Source: Luteolibacter yonseiensis (GTDB lineage: Bacteria > Verrucomicrobiota > Verrucomicrobiia > Verrucomicrobiales > Akkermansiaceae). From it: 64,000 bases of DNA. The notes beneath the pieces were generated by a model. The model made no database searches. It was not told the origin of the DNA and was given only the letters and a program-made list of their open reading frames with translations. The first letter of the stretch is position 1. Each line of letters starts with the position of its first letter. Where the stretch lies: the NCBI RefSeq assembly GCF_016595465.1, contig NZ_JAENIK010000013.1, positions 62,001 through 126,000 on the forward strand, read 5' to 3'. Below are positions 32,653 through 41,816 of the stretch, one piece after another. Made by a program: the position numbers and the translations under genes.

Positions 32653-35595
32653 ATGCAGAAGGCCACGCCGCTCGTTCTCGTCCTTTTACTCGCCGCCACC
32701 GCGACCTACCTCTCGGTCCGCCCGAAGAAGGCGGTTCTCACCGACCCGCCGCCGGTGGCGCAAGCCGAAGCTTCCGCCCCCGCACCGGATTTGAGCAAGC
32801 CCCAACCCACGGCGAAGACGGATACCGCCGTTGCGAAGGTCGCTCCGAAACCCTGGCCCCAGGCGTCCTCGGACATCGCCCCGGATGCCGCCGCCACGTT
32901 CGGCACGCTGGAGAACGGCATGCGCTACATCATTTATCCGAATGCCGAACCGCCCAAGCGCGTCTCGCTGCGGCTCCACATTTCGGCGGGATCGCTCATG
33001 GAGGCGAACGACCAGCGGGGCATCGCCCACTTCCTCGAGCATATGGTCTTCAATGGTTCGAAAAACTACACCGCAGCCGAGCTGATCCCGAAGATGCAGC
33101 GCCTCGGCATCCAGTTCGGCGCCCACGCGAACGCCTACACCTCCTTCGACGAGACGGTTTACATGCTTGATCTGCCGGACCTCTCGGCGGACACGCTGAA
33201 CCTGGGCTTCACCGTGATGCGGGATTTCGGTGACGGTGCTCTTCTCACCGCCGATGAAATCGACAAGGAGCGCGGCGTCATCCTGTCTGAAAAAGTCAGC
33301 CGCGATTCCGTGAGCTTCCGCCTCATGGAACAGCAGTTCGCAGCGATCCTGCCGGACTCGCTTGTCACGAACCGCTTCCCCATCGGGACGGAAGAGGTCA
33401 TCAAGGCGGCCCCGCGTGACCGATTCCTCGACCTCTATACGCGCTTCTACACTCCCGAGCGCATGACTTTCATCGTTGTCGGCGACATTGATCCCAAGGA
33501 GATCCAAACCCGGGTCGAGGCCACGTTTTCCTCGATGACTAATCCCTCCGCCGCCGGGAAAAACCCGGAACTCGGCGCGATCAAGCAACCCGAGGGCATC
33601 AAGGCGTCCGTCTTCGCCGACAAGGAGGTCTCCTCGACCGATGTCTCGCTCACGCTCGTCCGCCCGTACACCCCCAAGCCGGACACGGCCGCGGTGCGGG
33701 CGGAGCGCATGACGCTGGGCATCGCCCATTCCATTCTCAGCCGTCGTTTCGAGAGGCTTTCCAAAATCGAAGGCTCCGCCATCGCAACCGGTTCAGCCTC
33801 CGAAAACGTGCTCTTCAATTATGCCGAGATCGGTTCCATCGACATCACCGCCGCGGACGACCGCTGGCAGGAAGTGGTTCCGCTTCTGGAGCAGGAATTC
33901 CGCCGCGCCCTCGAATACGGATTCACCGCCGCCGAACTCGCCGAGGCGAAGTCGAACCTCCTCAATGCCTATGAACAACAGGTGAAACAAAAGGCCACCC
34001 GCAAGTCGGAAGGCATCGCCACCGTGCTCGCCCGTTCCATCAATGACGATTCCGTTTTCTCGGATCCTGTGACGGATCTGGAAATCGCCAGGAAAGCCCT
34101 CGACTCCATCGATCTCGCCGCCTGCCACGACTCGTTCAAGAAATTCTGGGATGCGACCGGCCACCACCTCATTCTCACCACCAAGGAAAAGCCGGAGAAC
34201 TCGGACAAAGAGCTCGTCTCGCTGTTTGAGGAATCCCGTGGCAAACCGGTGGAGGCTCCGGCAGCCCGTGAGCTGACTCCCTTCGGATACACGAATTTCG
34301 GCAAGCCCGGCACGATCACCTCCCGCAAGGAAGTGAAGGATCTGGGCATCACCCAGCTTGTGCTTTCCAACCAGATCCGGGTGAACCTGAAGCCTACGGA
34401 TTTTGAAAAAGGCAGGATCCGCCTGCTCGCCCGCATCGGCTCCGGCAAGCTCACCCAGCCCAAGGACACCCCGATGTTGGACGCTTTCGCCACCGCCGTC
34501 TTCGAGGGCGGCGGCCTCGGCAAACACTCGAACGATGATCTCCAACAAATCCTCGCCGGCAGGAACGTCGACACCGCCCTCTCCATCGGAGAAGACGCTT
34601 TCACTCTCGGAGGTTCCACCACCCCGGCGGACTTCACCACCCAGGTCCAGCTCATGTGCGCCTCCCTGACCGATCCGGGCTACCGCGACGAAGGGCTCTG
34701 GCAGTTCCAGAAGGCCATCCCCATGATCTACCAACAGCTCAAACACACTCCCGCCGGTCCTCAGCAGGAGATGGATGCCTGGCTTCATGGTGGCGACTCC
34801 CGGTTTTCGGTGGCCACCGAAAAGCAGCTCGCGGCCTACACCATCGCGGACGCGAAAAAGTGGCTCGCTCCGGAACTCGCCAAGGGTTACCTCGAACTCT
34901 CCATCGTGGGAGATTTCGAAATCGAAAAAATCACGCCGGACCTGCTTGCCTCCTTCGGCGCGCTTCCTCCCCGCGCTGCGACACCCGCCGCTCTCGCGGA
35001 CATGCGCAAGATCCGGTTTCCGAACGCACCGGGAGTCAAAACCTTCACCTACGACTCCAAGATTCCCCAAGGAGTCGCCTCCACCTTGTGGAAAACCGAC
35101 GGCTTGCGTGGGAATCAACCGGAATTCCGCCGGCTGAACATCCTCGGAGAAATCTATGGCGATCGTCTGCGGGAGGAAATCCGTGAAAAGCTCGGAGCCT
35201 CCTACAGTCCGAACGCTGGCGCGGATGGATCGGACGCCTTCGAGGGCTTCGGCTATGTCATCGGTCAAAGCGTCGGCAAGCCCGAAGACCTCGACCTCCT
35301 TCTCAAGACCATGCGCGAGCTCGCCGATACCTTCGCCACCCAGGGTGCCACCGACGACGAGCTCGACCGCGCGCTCAAACCCACTCTCGGGCAGTTGGAT
35401 AAATCCCTGCGCGACAACAGTTACTGGCTCGGCACCGTCATGAGCCAGTCCCAAGCGGATCCCAAACGCCTCGAACTCGCCCGCGGACGGGAGGCTGACT
35501 ACCGCTCCATCACGCTGAAGGAAATCAACGCGCTCGCGAAAAAATACCTCCGTGCGGAAAACGCCCTGCTCATCTCCATCAAGCCTGCGGAATAA
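32653..35595 (+). CDS. M16-family zinc metallopeptidase (two M16 units)
   Basis: The 980-residue protein starts with a hydrophobic segment (ATPLVLVLLLAATATYLSV) that serves as a signal peptide or anchor, then a Pro/Ala-rich linker. The first M16 unit has the inverted zinc motif HFLEH (near residue 126) followed by the distal glutamate in GVILSEKVS. The second half (after residue ~560) is the related non-catalytic M16_C-type unit, with IREKLGASYSPNAGADGSDA near its end. Length and order match the pitrilysin-like PqqL/zinc-protease group, which degrades peptides in the periplasm. ATG 32653 is chosen because it begins the signal segment. It stands alone between tRNA-Leu and a GNAT gene. Confidence 0.9.
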   Translation: MQKATPLVLVLLLAATATYLSVRPKKAVLTDPPPVAQAEASAPAPDLSKPQPTAKTDTAVAKVAPKPWPQASSDIAPDAAATFGTLENGMRYIIYPNAEPPKRVSLRLHISAGSLMEANDQRGIAHFLEHMVFNGSKNYTAAELIPKMQRLGIQFGAHANAYTSFDETVYMLDLPDLSADTLNLGFTVMRDFGDGALLTADEIDKERGVILSEKVSRDSVSFRLMEQQFAAILPDSLVTNRFPIGTEEVIKAAPRDRFLDLYTRFYTPERMTFIVVGDIDPKEIQTRVEATFSSMTNPSAAGKNPELGAIKQPEGIKASVFADKEVSSTDVSLTLVRPYTPKPDTAAVRAERMTLGIAHSILSRRFERLSKIEGSAIATGSASENVLFNYAEIGSIDITAADDRWQEVVPLLEQEFRRALEYGFTAAELAEAKSNLLNAYEQQVKQKATRKSEGIATVLARSINDDSVFSDPVTDLEIARKALDSIDLAACHDSFKKFWDATGHHLILTTKEKPENSDKELVSLFEESRGKPVEAPAARELTPFGYTNFGKPGTITSRKEVKDLGITQLVLSNQIRVNLKPTDFEKGRIRLLARIGSGKLTQPKDTPMLDAFATAVFEGGGLGKHSNDDLQQILAGRNVDTALSIGEDAFTLGGSTTPADFTTQVQLMCASLTDPGYRDEGLWQFQKAIPMIYQQLKHTPAGPQQEMDAWLHGGDSRFSVATEKQLAAYTIADAKKWLAPELAKGYLELSIVGDFEIEKITPDLLASFGALPPRAATPAALADMRKIRFPNAPGVKTFTYDSKIPQGVASTLWKTDGLRGNQPEFRRLNILGEIYGDRLREEIREKLGASYSPNAGADGSDAFEGFGYVIGQSVGKPEDLDLLLKTMRELADTFATQGATDDELDRALKPTLGQLDKSLRDNSYWLGTVMSQSQADPKRLELARGREADYRSITLKEINALAKKYLRAENALLISIKPAE

Positions 35596-35692
35596 AAACA
35601 CATCCGCGCCCTGACCAATGACGGGGCCACCGGGAAACAGCTCTCCTTCCTCCATCGATCTCCGATAATTCCGCCGACCGTAGATCCCTTCC

Positions 35693-36148
35693 ATGGCAGA
35701 AATCCACATCCGTCCGCTCACTCCCGGCGACGTGCCCGCCGCCTCGCTCCTGCTCGCGACTCTCAATCCGGACACCCCGGAGCACGTCATCCGGCAGCGG
35801 CTTGGCACGATTTTGACGGATCACCCCCACTATCATCTCCTCGGCGCGTTTTCGGATGAAAGCCTCGCGGGCGTCGCAGGAGCATGGGTCGCCACCAAAA
35901 TCTGGTGCGGGCGCTATCTGGAAATCGACAACCTCGTTGTCTCGGAAAAACACCGGTCATCCGGCATCGGCAGCCAGCTCATCGCCCGGTTGGAAGCTCT
36001 TGCCCTTGAGCTGGATTGCAACGTTCTCACCCTCGACAGTTATGTTTCCAACCCCGCATCGCACCGCCTCTATCATCGGTTGGGATTTGAGATCTGGGGA
36101 TTCCATTTCATCAAGCCGATCGGTGACTGGAAGGGGCGGGAAAGTTGA
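35693..36148 (+). CDS. GNAT-family N-acetyltransferase
   Basis: The 151-residue single-domain GNAT protein begins with MAEIHIRPLTPGDVPAASLL. It has the central strand YLEIDNLVVSEKHRSSGIGS, where EKHRSSGIGS is the acetyl-CoA pyrophosphate loop (R-x-x-G-x-G type), and ends with NPASHRLYHRLGFEIWGFHF. It transfers acetyl from acetyl-CoA to an unknown amine. The gene is 97 bp after the M16 peptidase and 88 bp before the glycosyltransferase fusion, all on one strand, but nothing indicates a shared role. Confidence 0.88.
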   Translation: MAEIHIRPLTPGDVPAASLLLATLNPDTPEHVIRQRLGTILTDHPHYHLLGAFSDESLAGVAGAWVATKIWCGRYLEIDNLVVSEKHRSSGIGSQLIARLEALALELDCNVLTLDSYVSNPASHRLYHRLGFEIWGFHFIKPIGDWKGRES

Positions 36149-36236
36149 TGGTTTTGAATTGTGAGCGGGAGAAACCAGATCCCCTATGAACCGGTATTCT
36201 CTCGCGAGCAATTATTGAAAGCCAGCGCACCAGACA

Positions 36237-38522
36237 ATGCTCGCAGCCATCGTCCACTACCACCTTGATCCCGGCGGCGTCACCACCGTCATCCGTGGCG
36301 CGTCGGACGCTCTTTCGGCAGCAAACATTCCACATGTGATTCTCACAGGTGGACGGAGCGATCACCCGAGGCATGTCCGGGTATCCGGTCTTGAATACCT
36401 GTCGGAACCCGGTTGCCAAACGGCTTCCCACCTCACCGCAGACCTGCTCCGGGCTGCGACGCAGGCTCTCGGAGCCCCGCCGGATGTCTGGCATTTCCAC
36501 AACCACTCGCTTGGAAAAAACGCGCTCCTTCCGGCGGTCATTGCACAGCTCGCCGCCGGAGGGGAAAGGATCATCCTGCAGATTCACGATCTCGCCGAAC
36601 AAGGGCGGCCTGACAACTATCCGGTGATCGCCGACCGGTCGGACCTCTATCCGGTTTCCCCGTGCATCCGCTACGCATTCCTGAACCACCGCGACCTTGC
36701 GGTGTTCACCTCCGCCGGGCTGCCGCCTGAAAACGCGTCCCTGTTGCCGAACCCCGTGGCTGCCGGCGGAAAAAACCCGGACAGCGACAACAGCGGGCAG
36801 GCGCTTCTTTTCTCACCGGTCCGTGGCATCCGCCGGAAAAACCTGGGCGAGTTGGTCCTGCTCGCCGCGCTCGCTCCCGCAGGGACCCGTGTGGCGGTCA
36901 GTCGCGCCCCGGCCAATCCCATCGCCTTGCCCATACACGACACATGGCGGAAATTCGCGGAAAAGCACCGTTTGCCGATCGGTTTCGATGTTGTGGACCG
37001 TTTCACACCCGTAGCGGGAGCTGGCAGTGATTTCGCCTCATGGATCGCCCACGCGAGCCACTTCGTCACGACCTCCGTCAGCGAAGGCTTCGGGCTGCCC
37101 TTCTTGGAAGCCATTGCTCACGGCAAACCGCTGCTGGGACGTGATCTGCCTTATTTGTCGGAAGAACTGGCCGCCCACGGGATCCGCCATTCTTCTGTCT
37201 ACCATCGCATCCTCATCCCGGAGGAATGGATCGATCGCCCGGTATTGGAAGCGCATCTGACAACAACACTGGAGAGGAATCTCCGGCTTTACCGCCGCCG
37301 CATGCCATCGGGTCATGTCTCCGCCACGATGAAGGAACTCGAACAGGAAGGCTGGCTGGATTTCGGCAACCTTCCGGAGTGTTTGCAGCAGGCGCTCATT
37401 GAGAAAGTGGTGAAAAGCAAAAGCGCTCCTGAATGTTCCGCCACCTGTGGCGGAGATGCTACCACCCTGCCGCCCCATCTCCAGGTTTTGGCAGCGGTCC
37501 ATCGCCATCCGGACCACACCGCCGGGTCGCCGGATGAAAACACCGGGCGCGGACTGCCGCTGCGGCTTGTCCCCCTCACCAGGTGGCTCGCGGAAGTCAT
37601 CGCGATCCGCACCCCATGCGCTTCACCGGATTCACTCGCACCGTGGTCGATTGAGAACTACCAAACCCGGCTGACCAAGCTTTATCAGAATCTCGTTGCG
37701 GAACCTCCCTCCCCTGTCCGCCACCTGTCCGCGGAAAAAATCCTCACCGCACACCTTACCCCCGGCTCGTTCCATTTCCTGCTCTCGGCGCTGGAACCAA
37801 GATCCCGCCCGCCCCGTTACCGGGCCGTGGTTTTCGACATCTACGGGACTCTGCTCATCGCCCCGGCCGGAGGAGTAAAGCCGGATCTCCTTTTCGATCC
37901 CGTGCTGCGTGAGGTGCTTCGCCAACATGGTCACGAGCCGCCCGTATCGCCCAGCAGCGAACTTCACGCGGCGGTCCTCCGTCATCATGCCGCCGCGGGC
38001 GTTGATCATCCTGAGATCGACCTCCGGGTCCTTTGGCGTGAAATCCTGCACCTTCCCGCCGGATCCGATACCACCTCTCTCGTGCGGGCCCTTGAGAACG
38101 CATGGCATCCCGCAAGCCCGATGCCCGGTGCGGAACCGTTCATCCGCAACCTGTCGGCCCGCGGACTTTCGCTGGGGCTGCTGTCCAACGCCCAATCAAA
38201 CACCCTTGCCGACCTCGGCTCAATGTCCCTTCTCTTCTCGCCGGAACTCACGATTCTTTCCTACCAACACCACATCGCGAAGCCCTCTCCGGAAATTTTC
38301 CAAATCCTGGCCGGCCGGCTCGCCGGCCGCGGCATCTCCCCAGAAGAAACGCTCTACATCGGAAACGATCCCCGGCACGACATCATCCCGGCAGCAGCGG
38401 CGGGTTTCAAGACGGCGCTGTTTGCCGGACACCCGGAGTCCTTGCGGGACGGCGCATGCTCGCCGGACATCACGTTCGACGATTGGAAGGAACTGGAGTC
38501 CCGATATTTCAGCAGGACTTGA
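36237..38522 (+). CDS. Fusion protein: GT4-like glycosyltransferase plus HAD phosphatase
   Basis: The 761-residue protein has two enzyme halves. Residues ~1-360 are a GT-B glycosyltransferase: HYHLDPGGVTTVIRGASDAL at the N-terminus, and the nucleotide-sugar site TTSVSEGFGLPFLEAIAHGK near residue 280 with the usual E-x7-E spacing. Residues ~525-761 are a HAD hydrolase: motif I VVFDIYGTLL (near 531), motif II LLSNAQ, the lysine in IAKPSPEIF and motif IV YIGNDPRHDI. A ~150-residue linker joins them. Such a pairing could make a phosphorylated glycoside and dephosphorylate it in one chain, as in compatible-solute or lipid-sugar synthesis, but the substrate is unknown. Each domain is confident; the combined reaction is inference. 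Confidence 0.82.
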   Translation: MLAAIVHYHLDPGGVTTVIRGASDALSAANIPHVILTGGRSDHPRHVRVSGLEYLSEPGCQTASHLTADLLRAATQALGAPPDVWHFHNHSLGKNALLPAVIAQLAAGGERIILQIHDLAEQGRPDNYPVIADRSDLYPVSPCIRYAFLNHRDLAVFTSAGLPPENASLLPNPVAAGGKNPDSDNSGQALLFSPVRGIRRKNLGELVLLAALAPAGTRVAVSRAPANPIALPIHDTWRKFAEKHRLPIGFDVVDRFTPVAGAGSDFASWIAHASHFVTTSVSEGFGLPFLEAIAHGKPLLGRDLPYLSEELAAHGIRHSSVYHRILIPEEWIDRPVLEAHLTTTLERNLRLYRRRMPSGHVSATMKELEQEGWLDFGNLPECLQQALIEKVVKSKSAPECSATCGGDATTLPPHLQVLAAVHRHPDHTAGSPDENTGRGLPLRLVPLTRWLAEVIAIRTPCASPDSLAPWSIENYQTRLTKLYQNLVAEPPSPVRHLSAEKILTAHLTPGSFHFLLSALEPRSRPPRYRAVVFDIYGTLLIAPAGGVKPDLLFDPVLREVLRQHGHEPPVSPSSELHAAVLRHHAAAGVDHPEIDLRVLWREILHLPAGSDTTSLVRALENAWHPASPMPGAEPFIRNLSARGLSLGLLSNAQSNTLADLGSMSLLFSPELTILSYQHHIAKPSPEIFQILAGRLAGRGISPEETLYIGNDPRHDIIPAAAAGFKTALFAGHPESLRDGACSPDITFDDWKELESRYFSRT

Positions 38523-38558
38523 AACGGGGCCGTATTGGGGCCGGGCCCCACCGGTTTC

Positions 38559-38903
38559 TCAAATTTTCATCTGATTGAGCATCTTCGTCGCTTCGTCAAA
38601 TTGGTGCATGAATCCGATGATCGCGATATAGGACAGCCAGCAGAAGCCGGCCACCGCCAGCGTCCCGGCGATTTTCCAACCCACATGCCACTTAGGATGA
38701 AGCCATAACGATGGCAGGGCGAGCGGCGGCAGCGACAGGAACATCAGCACGATGAAAGTGGTTCCGAAATACCAAGGCAGCCTTTCCCCTGGACGATCCG
38801 GCAACGCGGGCGGTTGCCTCGGGCCGTCCAGAAATTCATGACAATACCTGCACTTGATCGCCTCGTCCTGGATTTCTTCCGCGCAATAAGGACACTTTTT
38901 CAT
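38559..38903 (-). CDS. Zinc-ribbon membrane protein
   Basis: The 114-residue protein starts with a four-cysteine ribbon, [20 protein letters not shown] continuing to CHEFL (CxxC...CxxC), a module seen in many small membrane proteins. Two hydrophobic helices follow ([19 protein letters not shown] and [20 protein letters not shown]), and the C-terminus is short and polar. Start 38903 is used because the ribbon normally sits at the very N-terminus. It is convergent with the glycosyltransferase-HAD gene (36-bp gap). Function unknown. Confidence 0.75.
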   Translation of the reverse strand: MKKCPYCAEEIQDEAIKCRYCHEFLDGPRQPPALPDRPGERLPWYFGTTFIVLMFLSLPPLALPSLWLHPKWHVGWKIAGTLAVAGFCWLSYIAIIGFMHQFDEATKMLNQMKI

Positions 38904-39060
38904 GAGGTGGCTGGGACAAGTCTCGTTGGTTTTTCCGGCGGAGAGAAGAGAATAACCGACAACTCTGCAGCTATCAACGCCTGCCAACCCCACAACTGTT
39001 TCCAGCAAATGAAAAAAGCGCTCCGTGGACGAACCTACACATCCACGAAGCTCCACCTCA

Positions 39061-39315
39061 TCAATTGGATTGCATGAGGGGGAGAAGCAGCGAGAAAACT
39101 CCCGTCTCGCCGCCGCTCGTATCTTCCACCAGGAAAATCTCACCGTTCAACCGGATGACCATGGACCGCAATCCATACGGAGTTTCGTCCGGACGCGAGA
39201 GCGGGAAAAAATCCGCCTTGTGGCGCAAGCAGTTCCGCGTCGCTTCATCACCTTCGTAGAAAGCGGTCGCAAGGGTCATGATTTGGGCTTTTTTTTCGTA
39301 ATATGCGGTTTTCAC
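39061..39315 (-). CDS. Small hypothetical protein
   Basis: The 84-residue acidic-to-neutral protein with a GTG start has no recognised domain. It reads like a folded cytoplasmic protein ([20 protein letters not shown], then [19 protein letters not shown]), with no signal or membrane segment. It lies just downstream of the AbiEii-type toxin gene on the same strand, 93 bp apart. Coding status is plausible but not proven. Confidence 0.5.
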   Translation of the reverse strand: MKTAYYEKKAQIMTLATAFYEGDEATRNCLRHKADFFPLSRPDETPYGLRSMVIRLNGEIFLVEDTSGGETGVFSLLLPLMQSN

Positions 39316-39408
39316 GGCGATGGAACCCTAGCAAAATTCCTTCGATTCCGCACTCGTGCAAATGCCTGAACTTTTTGTAGGGAAAAAGCTGACAACTCCC
39401 CATGCATT

Positions 39409-40014
39409 TCAAAGCCCGCCAACAGCCTTTCGGGCGGTATTCTTCACACCTGCCCAATCGCGGCCGTTCAAGGCAACGGGTGCCGGCTCAAGCTCGGCAT
39501 CTTCGAACCAAGCCAGACTCCGGATGACCGTGAAAGGATCGGATGACCGGTATTTCCGGGAGAAAAAGTCCAACATCTGCGGAAGCGTGTGGTGCTCCAA
39601 CAATTCGGCGAGATCATAAAAATCCTTTTTTGATCCACGGTTGGCGAGTGCATTGAGTTTCATTGCCGCGATGTCAGGCAGGGAAATCAGGCGGACGCCG
39701 TCGATCACCTCCACAGGCTGGATCACAGGGTATGCATGCCGGAGCAGGTCGAGTTTCACTCCTCCCGCATCCAGGGTGAGAGTGTTCCGCGCCCGCCCGG
39801 TGACAGTGGCATGATCAAGTTCCAGATCTTCAAACAGCACTTCCGGGTCGAATTCACGGGTGGTGAAGAAATCCAAATCCACGGACCAGCGATGCCCGAA
39901 ACGCAGGGCCAGCGAAGTGCCTCCTCCAAGCGCGAAGTCCTGCAACGCATCCAATGAGATGAGATGCTTCAACAAGTCAGCCAAAGCTACGGGAACGGCG
40001 TCGAAGTGGAGCAT
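39409..40014 (-). CDS. AbiEii/AbiGii-type nucleotidyltransferase toxin
   Basis: The 201-residue protein of the AbiEii (DUF1814) family is a nucleotidyltransferase-fold toxin that can modify tRNA or other targets. Diagnostic stretches are DFALGGGTSLALRFGHRWSV and the following DLDFFT (the G-S-like and D-x-D motifs), GGVKLDLLRHAYPV, LISLPDIAAMKLNALANRGS and KKDFYDLAELL. ATG 40014 lies inside the 3' end of the upstream DUF6922-like gene in another frame (28-nt overlap), so translation is probably coupled, as expected for a toxin-antitoxin pair. The gene is complete. A second copy of its first 14 codons lies 364 bp upstream. Confidence 0.85.
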   Translation of the reverse strand: MLHFDAVPVALADLLKHLISLDALQDFALGGGTSLALRFGHRWSVDLDFFTTREFDPEVLFEDLELDHATVTGRARNTLTLDAGGVKLDLLRHAYPVIQPVEVIDGVRLISLPDIAAMKLNALANRGSKKDFYDLAELLEHHTLPQMLDFFSRKYRSSDPFTVIRSLAWFEDAELEPAPVALNGRDWAGVKNTARKAVGGL

Positions 40015-40258
40015 CGGAATGAGGAAGAAGGAAGATCGAACCAAGCGCAACAAAACGCGAAAGCCCGGGGCTGGAGACTGCGTAAGCCGGTGGCCAGTTC
40101 CGCGAGGCGGGGCTTGCCGTAATGCGAGACGAGCAGTTGCCAATCCGCCCAGCGACCATACTCCAACACCCGCTTCACCAGCCAGGCGGCGTGTTGTTCC
40201 GGGTCGATGGAAGAGCGGTCCACATCCCAGAAAAGATGGTCTGACAGCGAGGTCATGA
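39977..40258. repeat. Tandem duplication unit, copy 1 (complete toxin locus)
   Basis: About 282 bp covering the DUF6922-like gene and the first codons of the toxin are repeated at 40341-40622, a 364-bp offset. By eye the copies agree at roughly four of five bases, and the ends of similarity are the same in both. Confidence 0.75.
39987..40256 (-). CDS. DUF6922-like partner of the AbiEii toxin (putative antitoxin)
   Basis: The 89-residue protein begins MTSLSDHLFWDVDRSSIDPE and continues with AAWLVKRVLEYGRWADWQLL and SHYGKPRLAELATGLRSLQP. The LFWDVD...I.ERVLEYG..DW pattern is that of DUF6922 proteins, commonly found just upstream of AbiEii-type genes and presumed to be antitoxins. The ATG at 40256 is chosen by alignment with the upstream paralogue. 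Its 3' end overlaps the toxin start by 28 nt. It is closely similar to the gene at 40351-40620, at both the DNA and the protein level. Confidence 0.75.
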   Translation of the reverse strand: MTSLSDHLFWDVDRSSIDPEQHAAWLVKRVLEYGRWADWQLLVSHYGKPRLAELATGLRSLQPRAFAFCCAWFDLPSSSFRCSTSTPFP

Positions 40259-40378
40259 AAGTAGGATAGTGGTCTGCACGCCGGAGGCAAAGCACGAAAG
40301 AAGCCCCGTGGAGAGAGATTCCTTCAACACTTGTCGCGATCCAGCCAACGCTACGGAAACGGCGTCGAAGTGGAGCAT
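40253..40378 (-). pseudogene. Truncated duplicate of the AbiEii toxin 5' end
   Basis: The 41-codon ORF begins MLHFDAVSVALAGS, nearly identical to the first 14 residues of the intact toxin (MLHFDAVPVALADL), then diverges into unrelated sequence and stops. It overlaps the end of the upstream DUF6922-like copy exactly as in the complete pair, showing that the duplication ended just inside the toxin gene. Confidence 0.7.
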
Positions 40379-40622
40379 CGGAATGAAGATGGCGGGAGAT
40401 CGAACCAGGCGCGGCAGAATTCGAAGGCCCGCGGTTGGAGAGTGCGGAGACTTGTGACCACCGCGGCCAGGCGGGGCCTGCCGTAATGGGAGACGAGCCA
40501 TTGCCAATCCGCCCAACACCCGTGCTCCAGCACCCGCTTCACCAGCCAGGCGGCATGTTGCTCGGGATCGATGGCGGAGCGGTCCACATCCCGGAAGAGA
40601 TGGTTTGATAGTGAGTTCATGA
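40341..40622. repeat. Tandem duplication unit, copy 2 (toxin truncated)
   Basis: Direct repeat partner of 39977-40258. The copies are separated by 82 bp of unique sequence (40259-40340). Confidence 0.75.
40351..40620 (-). CDS. Second DUF6922-like protein (duplicate putative antitoxin)
   Basis: This 89-residue paralogue of the 39987-40256 protein has the same length and ending (WFDLPPSSFRCSTSTPFP). Differences include LFRDVD instead of LFWDVD and more changes in the middle. The frame is intact despite the loss of its toxin partner, so it may still be translated, for example as an orphan antitoxin that dampens the downstream toxin or resists related toxins. It could equally be a recent duplicate awaiting decay. 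Confidence 0.65.
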   Translation of the reverse strand: MNSLSNHLFRDVDRSAIDPEQHAAWLVKRVLEHGCWADWQWLVSHYGRPRLAAVVTSLRTLQPRAFEFCRAWFDLPPSSFRCSTSTPFP

Positions 40623-40770
40623 TGAATTCCGGTTTAAAAAATGAGATGTTCTTTCGTCGGCTTTTCCTTGGAGCAAAGATGCCTTTCGATGAAGAAAACC
40701 AGATGAAGGCTGTGTGAAAAATTGGTGCGGATTCCGTAGTTCGTTGTCATCCATATCCGGAAGATCCAGG

Positions 40771-41460
40771 ATGGACGACATGCCACAGGATGACGGAACC
40801 ACCTCAGACTCACGGAGAAGATATGGTTTGAGAAAGTGGCATGATCCGCCGGCACAAATACCGTCGAACCCCGGAATCGTCCTGAGACTTTTCTTGTTTT
40901 TCGGAGGATGCTCGTTCGCCCTCGGAGGCGTCGGCTATTTCACACTCAGAATGATCATGCCACACGGCTGGGTGTTCGGCGCGCTGTATCGCATGTTTCT
41001 TTATCATTGGGCACATCCGCTCCAATACATCGGCCTCGTATCCCTAATTTACGCGGCCGTCGCCACATCGGTGGTTTTCCTGTGCGGAAATCTCACGGGC
41101 AGGTGGCCGCACCTGATGATTCCCTTCATCATGCTCACAAGCATCCTGGCCGCCTCACCGGCCGGCGGCGTCCTATGGGTGATCCACGACATGCAGGCGG
41201 GCTACTTTCCGGAGGGAAGCAGATTTTGGAATGATATCGCGTGGGGTGCGATCACGGGAGCAAGCACCGGATGGGTGGTCGTCCTCCTGTCGGTTCCATA
41301 TAATATCTTCGGATTGGTCGCGGGATACTATGTGACGTTACTGGGCTACAGAATGACGCTTCAGAAAAACACAATCCGACAACCTGTGGAAACCTCCCGC
41401 ACGTTGGCCCAGCTGAACGTCAGACTTGCCAGAAAAACCAGCAGCGGTGCCCCCCTATGA
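40771..41460 (+). CDS. Membrane protein of unknown function
   Basis: The 229-residue protein has a charged N-terminus and at least four hydrophobic helices: IVLRLFLFFGGCSFALGGVG, YIGLVSLIYAAVATSVVFLC, HLMIPFIMLTSILAASPAGG and ASTGWVVVLLSVPYNIFGLV. No known family is recognised. The ATG at 40771 is preferred over a GTG at 40714 because the extra residues are not membrane-like. The stop overlaps the ATG of the next gene by 4 nt (ATGA), so the two are surely co-translated. Confidence 0.7.
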   Translation: MDDMPQDDGTTSDSRRRYGLRKWHDPPAQIPSNPGIVLRLFLFFGGCSFALGGVGYFTLRMIMPHGWVFGALYRMFLYHWAHPLQYIGLVSLIYAAVATSVVFLCGNLTGRWPHLMIPFIMLTSILAASPAGGVLWVIHDMQAGYFPEGSRFWNDIAWGAITGASTGWVVVLLSVPYNIFGLVAGYYVTLLGYRMTLQKNTIRQPVETSRTLAQLNVRLARKTSSGAPL

Positions 41461-41816
41461 AGCCTCATGAAATACCCGTTTTCATCACAGCCGCTTCGAT
41501 GAGCCTGTGCGCCGTCCGCGCGGTGGTGGCGGATCGCTTCAAGAACCCAATCACGGACATCGGAGTGATCGCAGGAGGAATTTTGCCATGGATCGCTGTG
41601 GGAATGTGGTGGGGCTCCGGGTATGCTCTCATTCTGGTCGTTTGCGGCAGCGGACCATTGTTTTTCGGAGCTCTCTTGCGTTACTGGCTGGGACCTAGGT
41701 TCGACAATTGGGAAAGGTCGACCATCGCAATGGCCACGGCTGTTTGGCGGTCGTGGGCTTTTTGGCGTCGATCAACCATTGGTTCATCAGATACTGAAAA
41801 AGCCGCATCCGGATGA
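41457..41816 (+). CDS. Small membrane protein of unknown function
   Basis: The 119-residue protein has two or three hydrophobic segments (VFITAASMSLCAVRAVVA, GVIAGGILPWIAVGMWW and YALILVVCGSGPLFFGALLR). It is translationally coupled to the preceding membrane-protein gene through an ATGA overlap. The stop codon lies inside the stem-loop of a strong terminator. No family is recognised. Confidence 0.65.
   Translation: MKPHEIPVFITAASMSLCAVRAVVADRFKNPITDIGVIAGGILPWIAVGMWWGSGYALILVVCGSGPLFFGALLRYWLGPRFDNWERSTIAMATAVWRSWAFWRRSTIGSSDTEKAASG

Noticed and set aside
33793-35808. A 671-codon minus-strand frame over the M16 peptidase
   Set aside because: The peptidase has clear motifs and the reverse frame is composition-driven.
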